Assembly: GCA_012840085.1 (NCBI GenBank)
Contig: DUMB01000024.1
Span: 1 to 60,062, forward strand
Direction: 5' to 3'
Source of the DNA: Clostridiaceae bacterium
GTDB lineage: Bacteria; Bacillota; Clostridia; Acetivibrionales; DUMB01
DNA length: 60,062 bases
The position numbers were made by a program, and so were the translations under genes. Of the stretch, positions 18,297 through 25,980 are shown piece by piece. Each line of letters opens with the position of its first letter. Position 1 is the stretch's first letter. The notes beneath the pieces were generated by a model that saw nothing but the letters and a program-made list of their open reading frames with translations, was not told the DNA's origin and did not search any database.

Positions 18297-19697
18297 ATGC
18301 GCAGTATAAAAACGAGATTGGCAGTAAACTTTATATTTATAATAATAATAACTGTTATTTTGCTTGAAACATTAATAATTAATGTTGTAAAGCAAAGTTA
18401 TTATAAAAATCTTGAGAATAACCTCTATAACCAGATCAAGACGTCAGCAGACCTCTATTACAGGTATTTTTCAGATGCTACCCTTTATGATAATGTACTT
18501 AACAATGTGGACACTTTCTGGAAACAGGTTCCGGCACAGGTTGAAATTCTTGATACCAATGGTGAAGTGCTTATGGATTCTATTGGTGTTATTCCTGAAA
18601 ATGCATCGAAGATGCCTGATGTCAAAGCGGCACTTGAAGGCAATACCGGAAAATGGGTCGGAAAAGTGGATTATGATGATAACCTTGTCATGGCTGTATC
18701 TTATCCATTGAAATCCAGAGAAGGGACCGTCGGTGTTCTGCGCTTTATTACTTCATTAAGAGAGGTCAATAATGATATAAAGAGAATTTTTCTGATTTTT
18801 ATGTGGATTGGAATTATTGCGGTTTTTGTCTCTGGGATTATAAGCATGGTTATGTCCAATACAATAATCAGTCCTTTGAAAGAGATAATATCGGCTGCGA
18901 AAAAAATGGCCTCGGGCAATTTTACTACAAGGCCGGTAAAAAGATATGATGATGAAATTGGAAAACTTGCGGATACGCTGAATTATATGGCTGATGAAAT
19001 AGTAAAAAGGGATCAGCTGAAAAATGATTTTATTTCATCAGTTTCACATGAGCTAAGGACACCCCTGACGTCTATAAAAGGGTGGGCTGTCACACTGAGA
19101 GAAGGGAGCATGGGAGATGTTGAACTGCTCTCTGACGGGCTTGAGATAATTGAAAAGGAAAGTGACAGGCTGACCGTTATGGTTGAGGAACTTCTTGACT
19201 TCTCAAAATTTGTATCCGGAAAGATAACAATGATAAAAGAGCAAGTAGACGTGGAAGAACTGGTAAAACAGTTGAAAATGCAGCTTTCACCGAGAGCGGA
19301 ACGAGAAAACATTAATTTTGAAGTCATTATTGAGGGTGAGATTCCGCCGTTGATTACTGATGAAAACAGACTCAAGCAGGTTTTTATAAATATTCTGGAC
19401 AATTCATTCAAATTTACACCTGCAGGCGGGAAAGTGTTGTTTAATGTCATGTGTAAGGAGAATAGCCTTGTTTTCAGGATAAAGGATACAGGATGCGGAA
19501 TTTCACCTGACGAACTTCCACATGTAAAGGAGAAATTTTTTAAAGGGAAAAACAGCAATTCCAGCAATGGTATAGGCCTTTCTATCTGCGATGAGATAAT
19601 AAAGCTCATGGGTGGAACTTTTGAAATAGCCAGCGTACTTGGTAAAGGCACGGAGGCAACTGTGACACTGCCTTTGAATAATGGCGGGGAGGTGTAG
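18297..19697 (+). CDS. Membrane sensor histidine kinase
   Basis: This is a 466-residue kinase of the PhoR/ResE layout. Membrane segment ~8-30, an extracytoplasmic sensor of about 130 residues, second segment ~162-185, HAMP (~186-238), HisKA with H in SSVSHELRTPLTSIKGW, and HATPase_c with NILDNSFKFTP, DTGCGISPDEL and NGIGLSI. The ATG at 18297 follows TTGGGG; the TTG at 18279 in the same frame is less likely. The 108 bases between the regulator and this gene contain three loose repeats of (A/G)TGTC...CAGAGAAA. The lipoprotein gene starts 4 bases after its stop. The signal is unknown. Confidence 0.92.
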   Translation: MRSIKTRLAVNFIFIIIITVILLETLIINVVKQSYYKNLENNLYNQIKTSADLYYRYFSDATLYDNVLNNVDTFWKQVPAQVEILDTNGEVLMDSIGVIPENASKMPDVKAALEGNTGKWVGKVDYDDNLVMAVSYPLKSREGTVGVLRFITSLREVNNDIKRIFLIFMWIGIIAVFVSGIISMVMSNTIISPLKEIISAAKKMASGNFTTRPVKRYDDEIGKLADTLNYMADEIVKRDQLKNDFISSVSHELRTPLTSIKGWAVTLREGSMGDVELLSDGLEIIEKESDRLTVMVEELLDFSKFVSGKITMIKEQVDVEELVKQLKMQLSPRAERENINFEVIIEGEIPPLITDENRLKQVFINILDNSFKFTPAGGKVLFNVMCKENSLVFRIKDTGCGISPDELPHVKEKFFKGKNSNSSNGIGLSICDEIIKLMGGTFEIASVLGKGTEATVTLPLNNGGEV

Positions 19698-19700
19698 AGG

Positions 19701-21293
19701 ATGGCTGCGTTGAAAAGATTATTACTGTATTTATGCATATTCAGTCTTGCCGTGGGATTTGCAGGATGTGCAAATACAGCAATAGATACTGAAAGTAAGA
19801 TTGTATCGCCTCAAAATAAAACTGTTCCCATACTGGGAGAGTGGAAGTTTGAAAAGTGCCTGCTTCATGGACAGAGATCTCCTTCTATAAAGGATAGTGA
19901 ACAATGGGAGAATAAGACAGCTGTATTCTCAGCCAACGAAGCTGTGATAGGGGATTACTACTGGGATAATATAGGATATAAGATAAGAAAGGTCAATGCT
20001 CATGAGTATTTTCTTTTTAATTTTAAAGATGACTTTCGTAAGCTTGGAATAACAGATAAAGAAGTATATGTAATAACTCTGTCTTCGTCTGACAATTTTT
20101 TGTATGAATTTGCGAAAGTTAATGATAACGAGCTTATTGTAAATATCGATGGGGATTTTTTCCGGCTTACAAAAATTTCTGACAGGGTTGACAGTGAACT
20201 ATATGGAAAAGCCAAAATGAACCTGGTTGGGAAAGAAGATATAGAGACAGAAGAAGAGGAGAACATTCGGTCAGGAATTTTGTTGGGAATTCGTACACCT
20301 GTAAAGACCGGTTCCACCGAAGACGATGAAGCACCACAGTATAGTTACAGGACCATATGGATTGCGTCCAGCGACAGAAAGCTGCACACCATCATGGAAG
20401 CCGACGGAATATTTTTGCCAAGAAAGAGCGGGTTCTGGTACATTGATATAGAGCGCATCAAAAACGGTGAAATTGAGGAAGATATATTGACTGCAAGGAG
20501 AGTGCCTTCAAAGGATACAGCCAATGTATCAAGAGACCTGATAGTCCTTGAAGACGGTAGAAAAGCGTCAGACTACTGGAAAGTGTCAGATTACTGGAAA
20601 GACAGGACAGGGGTACTGTACAAGACCATACTGTTTATCGGGAATGATTATGTGTCAATTGAAACATTAGGGCATGGTAACTATAAAGGCAATTCATATA
20701 CCTGGCAGGAAAACAGGCTGAAGACCATCCCGGTTGACAATATTCAAAGAAATGATGGAGTTAAAATCTCCGATATTGCAGGAGAAAACGGGTTACTGGC
20801 ATTGGAAAGTGCTGTTAGCAGTCTCTTTGAGAAGTCTGATACCGTGGTAGCAAATGCGGCTGAAAAAATTGGGATTGAGGAAAACTTTGCCCTTTTCAGA
20901 AGGACAGGACATTGGTTTGTAAAAGGAAGAATCAACATCAAACAGGCAGACTCCATCCCTTACGTGGACTATAACATTAATCTTATACCCCCGCCGGAGC
21001 TTGTTGCCTTTGATACTCTCCATTTGCCCTGGAAATATATTAAGGATAAAGTTCCCGGTGCCGTGGATGCCTACACTTCTCCTAATAAAGATATTGCTTT
21101 GATTTTAACTCAGAGCCATATTTTAATTTATAAAATTGAAGGAGATAACATATCCGAATATCCCTTGGAAAAAATAAAACTCAATAATGGGGATGCAGTA
21201 ATTATGGCCGAGTGGGCAAGAGGTGACTACGTGGAAAAATGGGAGAAATCCTTTATAAAAAATAATGAAGTGAGGGTAGTTGAACCTGAATAA
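19701..21293 (+). CDS. Lipoprotein of unknown function linked to a two-component system
   Basis: The 530-residue protein has a signal peptide with lipobox (LAVGFAGC, Cys near residue 23), so it should be anchored on the outer face of the membrane. The remainder is beta-rich with no family I recognise. Short sections (GEWKFEKCLLHG and later GDYYWDNIGYKI) suggest lipocalin-like or META-like strands, but this is weak. It contains a small duplication SDYWK-V-SDYWK (about residue 290), seen also at DNA level. Its start is 4 bases after the kinase stop with GGGGAGGTG upstream, so it is translated with the kinase and could be its accessory sensor or its target. Confidence 0.75.
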   Translation: MAALKRLLLYLCIFSLAVGFAGCANTAIDTESKIVSPQNKTVPILGEWKFEKCLLHGQRSPSIKDSEQWENKTAVFSANEAVIGDYYWDNIGYKIRKVNAHEYFLFNFKDDFRKLGITDKEVYVITLSSSDNFLYEFAKVNDNELIVNIDGDFFRLTKISDRVDSELYGKAKMNLVGKEDIETEEEENIRSGILLGIRTPVKTGSTEDDEAPQYSYRTIWIASSDRKLHTIMEADGIFLPRKSGFWYIDIERIKNGEIEEDILTARRVPSKDTANVSRDLIVLEDGRKASDYWKVSDYWKDRTGVLYKTILFIGNDYVSIETLGHGNYKGNSYTWQENRLKTIPVDNIQRNDGVKISDIAGENGLLALESAVSSLFEKSDTVVANAAEKIGIEENFALFRRTGHWFVKGRINIKQADSIPYVDYNINLIPPPELVAFDTLHLPWKYIKDKVPGAVDAYTSPNKDIALILTQSHILIYKIEGDNISEYPLEKIKLNNGDAVIMAEWARGDYVEKWEKSFIKNNEVRVVEPE

Positions 21294-21308
21294 TGCTGTG
21301 TAAAAACA

Positions 21309-21395
21309 ACCTGTTGTGACGGCATCTTGATACGCAATGTTGCTATCTTAAAAGGTAGACAAAGTTGCTATTATAAGAGCAGTCGCGACAGGTTA
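21309..21395. terminator. Long imperfect inverted repeat after the lipoprotein gene
   Basis: AACCTGTTGTGACGGC near 21309 can pair imperfectly with the region GCAGTCGCGACAGGTT ending near 21395. There is no downstream T-run. It may end the two-component operon or be a small palindromic insertion. Confidence 0.3.
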
Positions 21396-21549
21396 ATTTA
21401 TTTAAATTAGCTTGTACTTTGTTCATATTGATGATAAATGCCTGCATATATGGTAAAATCTAATAATAAGGATATAGATTTCAAGAAATTATATAAAGAA
21501 AAGAACATATCTGAAATAATTATCTGAAAGATGAAAAGGAGTTGATATC

Positions 21550-22572
21550 ATGCTGCAGGCGGTAATGACAGCACCGGGACAAATTGAGTTCAATGAAGTG
21601 CCCATTCCCGAAATTAAAGAAGGCCAGGTACTTGTCAGGATGCGTAGAATTGGAGTATGTGGTTCTGACATTCATGTATATCATGGAAAGCATCCATATA
21701 CTACATATCCTGTTGTTCAGGGACATGAAGTTAGCGGGGAAATTGTTAAAGTTGCGGATGATGTAACCGGATTAAAGCCGGGAGATATCGTTACCATACA
21801 ACCTCAGGTAGTATGTGGGGAGTGCTATCCATGCAGGCATGGGAAATACAATATATGTGAGAATTTAAAGGTTATGGGTTTCCAGACAACCGGGATGGCA
21901 TCTGAATACTTTGCAGTCGATGCCAGGAAAGTTCTTAAGCTGCCCGAGGGGTTAAGCTTTGACTTTGGAGCAATGATAGAACCATTGGCGGTAGCGGTTC
22001 ATGCACTGAGAAGAAGTGAGGACGTTAACGGCAAAAAGGTGCTTGTACTTGGAGCAGGCCCCATAGGCAACCTTGTAGCCCAGGCAGCCAAGGCGATGGG
22101 TGCATCTGAAGTAATGATAACAGATATTAGTGAATACCGCCTGGAAGTGGCTAAAAAATGCATGATTGATCACTGCATTAATACCAGGAAGGAAGATGTT
22201 GGGAAAGCTATAATTGAAAAATTTGGACCTGACAAAGCAGATATTATACTTGAATGTGTAGGAATAGAGACAACCATGGATCAGGCAATCAACAATGCCA
22301 GAAAAGGATCAGATATAATTGTGGTAGGTGTGTTCCCAAGCAAGGGATATGTAGACATGGGACTTGTACAGGATAGAGAGCTCAGACTTATTGGAACACT
22401 CATGTACCGGGAAGAGGATTACATTAAGGCAATAGAACTGGTTCAGCAAGGAAAAATAAATCTTGAGCCGCTTATTTCCAATCATTTTACATTCAGAGAT
22501 TATAAAAAAGCCTATGAATACATACAGGAAAAAGGGGAATATGCAATGAAAGTAATTATTTCCCTGGATTAA
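21550..22572 (+). CDS. Zinc-dependent medium-chain alcohol/polyol dehydrogenase
   Basis: The 340-residue enzyme belongs to the MDR superfamily. Catalytic zinc ligands are in GVCGSDIH and GHEVSG. Structural zinc cysteines are in CGECYPCRHGKYNIC, and the NAD(P) Rossmann motif is VLVLGAGPIGNLVAQAAKAMGA with a DISEYR acidic end favouring NAD. The sequence resembles sorbitol/xylitol or threonine dehydrogenase-like members, yet the substrate cannot be read. ATG 21550 follows AAAAGGAG. It stands alone, with gaps of over 130 bases on each side. Confidence 0.9.
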   Translation: MLQAVMTAPGQIEFNEVPIPEIKEGQVLVRMRRIGVCGSDIHVYHGKHPYTTYPVVQGHEVSGEIVKVADDVTGLKPGDIVTIQPQVVCGECYPCRHGKYNICENLKVMGFQTTGMASEYFAVDARKVLKLPEGLSFDFGAMIEPLAVAVHALRRSEDVNGKKVLVLGAGPIGNLVAQAAKAMGASEVMITDISEYRLEVAKKCMIDHCINTRKEDVGKAIIEKFGPDKADIILECVGIETTMDQAINNARKGSDIIVVGVFPSKGYVDMGLVQDRELRLIGTLMYREEDYIKAIELVQQGKINLEPLISNHFTFRDYKKAYEYIQEKGEYAMKVIISLD

Positions 22573-22709
22573 GAGATGTTTTATAGGTCATGTATTTTAG
22601 ACCACTAAAATATGTAATTCTGTTCAGAATATATTGCCTTGTACAGAATATTGTCTTGCTCATAAAGGATTGTTCTGCTTGTATTAATTTAACGGGAGGG
22701 TGATATTTT

Positions 22710-23126
22710 ATGAAAAGTTACAGAAAGGAACTCTGGTTTGAAGTCAAAAAGCGCAGAGAATTTATAAATATTACTCCTGAGGTGGAAAGATGCCTTGCTG
22801 AAAGCGGTATAAAGGAAGGGTTGCTGCTTTGCAATGCGATGCACATAACTGCAAGTGTATTTATAAATGATGATGAAAGCGGATTACACAGGGACTTTGA
22901 AGTATTTCTTGAAAAACTTGCTCCTGAAAAGCCTTATGACCAGTACCACCATAATGGTTTTGAGGATAATGCTGACGCCCATCTTAAACGCACTATAATG
23001 GGCAGAGAGGTTGTAGTGGCTGTAACCAATGGTAAATTGGATTTGGGACCATGGGAGCAGATATTCTATGGAGAGTTTGACGGAAAAAGAAGAAAGAGAG
23101 TGCTGGTAAAAATTATAGGAGAATAG
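22710..23126 (+). CDS. YjbQ family protein (UPF0047)
   Basis: The 138-residue protein is a full-length YjbQ member: [49 protein letters not shown] and [14 protein letters not shown] are the conserved blocks with clustered His/Asp/Glu. Some databases name the family secondary thiamine-phosphate synthase because E. coli YjbQ can replace ThiE weakly; the true reaction is not settled. ATG 22710 follows GGGAGGGTG. No thiamine biosynthesis gene is adjacent, though thiT is 7 kb downstream. Confidence 0.92.
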   Translation: MKSYRKELWFEVKKRREFINITPEVERCLAESGIKEGLLLCNAMHITASVFINDDESGLHRDFEVFLEKLAPEKPYDQYHHNGFEDNADAHLKRTIMGREVVVAVTNGKLDLGPWEQIFYGEFDGKRRKRVLVKIIGE

Positions 23127-23276
23127 CACCTTATAGGCTTACTTGTTGTGGCTGGCATTTCGCTGGCAGGAGTCCCGGGCTTAAGAGTTAATAAATAGCT
23201 CATAAGCTCTCCACAATGATATCCCATTACCTATTACAACATGTTAAGTTTACATAAATTGTCTGTTGAATAATTA

Positions 23277-23306
23277 CCCCCTGTCTTGTATTGTATTAGC
23301 AGGGGG
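23277..23306 (+). promoter_or_regulatory. Hairpin that sequesters the ribosome binding site of the GH18 gene
   Basis: CCCCCTG (23277-23283) is fully complementary to CAGGGGG (23300-23306). The right arm includes the only Shine-Dalgarno sequence for ATG 23316. Folding would block translation, so expression may depend on opening of this 7-bp stem. Confidence 0.5.
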
Positions 23307-23315
23307 TTATTATGT

Positions 23316-24929
23316 ATGAGAAGAAAAGCAACAAAAGCGGCGGCAATTATATTGATACTGGTTACATTTATAGTGATTCTTTCTCCGGCTGTTAATGGCG
23401 TTGATGCGCAAACAAAACGGTTTAATATGTCATATATATACTTCGGGAAGCCATCAACCTATAGTTATTATGTAGACCGTACAAAAGGATCATTAAATGA
23501 GATTTCTCCAAGCTATTTTAATATTAATAGTGAAGGAAACCTTGAAATTGATTTGTCTTTTGATACCAATTTTATAAATGAAATGCACGCAAGAGGCGTG
23601 AAAGTTGTTCCCTTTCTCAGCAACCACTGGGACAGGAGTGCAGGAAGAAATGCTTTAAGTAAAAGGGAGGCTCTCGCACAGCAAATAGCAACTGTAATTA
23701 ATAAGTATAATCTGGATGGCGTCAATGTAGATATTGAAAATCTCACAGAGGCTGACCGTGAAAATTATACTGATTTTATAAGGATACTAAGAAACAAGCT
23801 GGGTTACAAAAAGTCTCTTTCAGTTGCCGTTGCGCCTAACCCTTATAATATTTCAAAAGGCTGGCAGGGTTCGTACGATTATGCTGCTCTTGCAAAATAC
23901 TCCGATTATCTTATGATTATGGCATATGACGAGAGTTATCAGGGTGGTCCGGCAGGACCTGTGGCAAGCGCATCATTTGTTGAGAGATCAATAGAGCATG
24001 CAATTGAACGGGTGCCTAAGAATAAAATTGTGCTGGGAATACCGTTTTACGGCAGGCTATGGAAGAACGACGGATCATATGGCGGGTATGGGGTAAGTAA
24101 TGCAACTGTTGAACAATTGATTCAAAAATATAACGGAAAAGTTACTTATGATAAAAATGCTCAAACTCCTAAAGCAGTGATTACTATAAAGGCAGGGGAT
24201 CAAAAACCTACTATATTGGGCAAAAAACTTGATGCAGGTACTTATACCATATGGTATGAAAATGAGCAGTCTATTAAGTATAAATTAAGCCTGGTACAGA
24301 AATATGACATTAAAGGAACGGGAAGCTGGAGCCTTGGACAGGAAACAGCGGACACCTGGTCATACTATGACCGGTGGCTCAATGGGCGTTACTTTACAGA
24401 TAGTGAAGGCCATTGGGCGGAGAAGTCAATTTTCTTTGTTGAAGAAAAAGGCTGGATGAATGGGGTCTCCAGTACAAAGTTTGCACCTGATAAAGTCATT
24501 ACAAGAGCTGAGGTGGCAGCAGTACTGGTAAGAGCTCTCGAACTGGAGGGAGATACCAGCGGAACATCCTTTAAAGATACATCAAAACACTGGGCAAGGA
24601 ATGAGATAGAAATAGCAAGACAGAATAATATTGTGATAGGAGTAGGGGATGGGAATTTCCTGCCTGATAATCCTGTTACAAGACAAGAAATAGCAGTTAT
24701 GCTGGACAGGATTCTTTCACTGCCTGATGCTGATGAAGAATTTGATAATCCATATTGGGATATAACCTATAATAAGTTCAAATGGTCCTATGACTCAATA
24801 CTTAAGATGACATATAACGGGATCTTTACAGGGGGCACCGATGGAGGATTTCATCCATATGAAGGAACAACAAGGGCACAAATGGCTGTGCTGATGGAGA
24901 GAATTTCGAAGTATATTGAGGTAAAGTAA
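23316..24929 (+). CDS. Secreted GH18 (YaaH/chitinase-like) protein with SLH anchor
   Basis: The 537-residue protein has a signal peptide (hydrophobic ~8-28) and a GH18 barrel (residues ~35-365). It has the catalytic strand LDGVNVDIEN (glutamate acid/base about E141), YLMIMAYDE and the C-terminal WSLGQE segment. Three SLH repeats follow (~372-537: GHWAEKSIFFVEEKGWMNGVS, then HWARNEIEIARQNNIVIG, then the last ending YKEGTTRAQMAVLMERIS-like) for attachment to the cell wall. Such proteins cut peptidoglycan or chitin-like N-acetylglucosamine polymers; YaaH-type ones act in spore germination, but the SLH anchor suggests a vegetative surface role. ATG 23316 was chosen because AGGGGG lies 9 bases upstream; a TTG 30 bases earlier lies within the hairpin. 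Confidence 0.9.
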   Translation: MRRKATKAAAIILILVTFIVILSPAVNGVDAQTKRFNMSYIYFGKPSTYSYYVDRTKGSLNEISPSYFNINSEGNLEIDLSFDTNFINEMHARGVKVVPFLSNHWDRSAGRNALSKREALAQQIATVINKYNLDGVNVDIENLTEADRENYTDFIRILRNKLGYKKSLSVAVAPNPYNISKGWQGSYDYAALAKYSDYLMIMAYDESYQGGPAGPVASASFVERSIEHAIERVPKNKIVLGIPFYGRLWKNDGSYGGYGVSNATVEQLIQKYNGKVTYDKNAQTPKAVITIKAGDQKPTILGKKLDAGTYTIWYENEQSIKYKLSLVQKYDIKGTGSWSLGQETADTWSYYDRWLNGRYFTDSEGHWAEKSIFFVEEKGWMNGVSSTKFAPDKVITRAEVAAVLVRALELEGDTSGTSFKDTSKHWARNEIEIARQNNIVIGVGDGNFLPDNPVTRQEIAVMLDRILSLPDADEEFDNPYWDITYNKFKWSYDSILKMTYNGIFTGGTDGGFHPYEGTTRAQMAVLMERISKYIEVK

Positions 24930-24962
24930 TGATATTGGCTGAAGAAGGCTTCAAAGATAGTA

Positions 24963-24991
24963 TTGATTGCTGTATTATATGATGCTATAAT
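24963..24991 (+). promoter_or_regulatory. Promoter of the preQ1 riboswitch-queT transcript
   Basis: TTGATT (24963-24968), 17-bp spacer, TATAAT (24986-24991). Transcription would begin near 24998, about 40 bases before the aptamer. Confidence 0.65.
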
Positions 24992-25040
24992 CTAATGGAC
25001 AAGTGAATATTGGTATAAAGCACAGGAAGTGTTTTATACC

Positions 25041-25080
25041 GGACAGTTCGGAACCATCCTGTCCTTAAACAAAACTATGG
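25041..25080 (+). ncRNA. preQ1-I riboswitch aptamer
   Basis: Stem P1 is GGACAG (25041-25046) with CTGTCC (25059-25064). The loop TTCGGAACCATC contains CCAT (25054-25057). That segment can pair with ATGG at the end of the A-rich tail TTAAACAAAACTATGG (25065-25080), giving the H-type pseudoknot that defines class I preQ1 aptamers. Size, A-rich tail and the downstream queuosine-precursor transporter gene agree. Confidence 0.85.
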
Positions 25081-25082
25081 CT

Positions 25083-25140
25083 CCCGGTTTTTACCGGGTT
25101 GAAAATAATTGTTAATTAAGGGGCAGATATGCCCTTTTTT
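25083..25140 (+). terminator. Expression platform: hairpin plus intrinsic terminator
   Basis: CCCGGT/ACCGGG (25083-25098) lies directly after the aptamer. It is followed by GGGCA/TGCCC (25121-25134) with six Ts (25135-25140), a compact intrinsic terminator. Ligand binding should favour termination, as for other preQ1-I switches; the competing antiterminator was not resolved by eye. Confidence 0.7.
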
Positions 25141-25187
25141 CGTGCGCGTGGTATGCGTGCGACGTTGACAGCATTTTATTTTTTGGC

Positions 25188-25250
25188 GGGGACGGTTCTT
25201 GACAGTCACATTTTAGATACATTGTAAACATGTGACAAGGAACCGTCCCC
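25188..25250. repeat. Palindromic dispersed element (GGGGACGGTTCTT type)
   Basis: GGGGACGGTTCTTGAC..GTCACA (25188-25210) is an inverted copy of TGTGACAAGGAACCGTCCCC (25231-25250), with a 20-base loop. A third, half copy GACAAGGAACCGTACCC follows at 25273-25289. The element lies between the queT terminator and the queT start, so it is within the read-through transcript. A related copy is at 11041. Confidence 0.75.
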
Positions 25251-25375
25251 TGTTTCATTCGGCGCAAATACGAGACAAGGAACCGTACCCTGTCGCAGTT
25301 CGCGCTCTGTCGCAGTTGTTGCAGTGTATAAACAGTAAAAGAGTAGCAAAATAATTAATAGAGAGGAGCAGTTGT

Positions 25376-25861
25376 ATGTGGAAAAGACGTAATATCAGAT
25401 TTTTGGCGGAAGCAGCTATTATTGCTGCATTGTACGCGGTGATTTCAATTATTTTTGCCCCAATAAGTTCAGGAATGTTTCAGATGAGAATTTCAGAAGC
25501 TCTTACAATATTACCTGCATTTACACCCGCAGCAATACCAGGACTTTTTGTGGGATGTGTCGTTACAAATATAGTTAGCGGAAACGGGCCTATTGATGTA
25601 ATATTTGGCAGTCTGGCTACGCTGGTTGCGGCTTTTTTATCTTATAAAATGCCAAGGCGCTTTCTTGTGCCACTGCCGCCGGTACTTATTAACGCAGTTG
25701 TTGTAGGTTTTATACTAAATTATGTGCTGCAGGCACCTCTGCTTGCAAGCATGGGCTGGGTTGCTCTTGGACAGGCTGCAGCGTGCTATGGCCTGGGCTA
25801 TCCATTGATGCTCCAGCTTGGAAAGTACAAGGATAAGATTTTTCCAACATGTAGACGGTAA
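25376..25861 (+). CDS. queT: QueT family queuosine-precursor transporter S component
   Basis: The 161-residue membrane protein is a substrate-binding subunit of an ECF-type importer. It has about five membrane segments and the family block SSGMFQMRISEALTILPAFTPAAIPGLFVGC near residues 30-65. GNGPIDVIFGSLATL follows. Preceding preQ1-I riboswitch control agrees with uptake of preQ1 or a related base for tRNA queuosine. The ECF ATPases and T component are not in the window and must be shared from elsewhere. ATG 25376 follows GAGAGGAG. A strong terminator follows. Confidence 0.92.
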   Translation: MWKRRNIRFLAEAAIIAALYAVISIIFAPISSGMFQMRISEALTILPAFTPAAIPGLFVGCVVTNIVSGNGPIDVIFGSLATLVAAFLSYKMPRRFLVPLPPVLINAVVVGFILNYVLQAPLLASMGWVALGQAAACYGLGYPLMLQLGKYKDKIFPTCRR

Positions 25862-25894
25862 TTCTTTTCTAACATAAAAACATAGATAAAAACT

Positions 25895-25933
25895 AAAGCT
25901 TTACTTTTACTAATAATAAAAGTAAAGCTTTTT
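25895..25933. terminator. Bidirectional terminator between queT and the Na/Pi gene
   Basis: AAAGCTTTACTTTTA (25895-25909) pairs with TAAAAGTAAAGCTTT (25917-25931) and Ts follow on the plus strand. The symmetric A/T ends allow use from both sides. Confidence 0.85.
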
Positions 25934-25980
25934 AAAATAGGTAAAAGGTATACTATTGACAAAAAGTATTATACAAAGCC

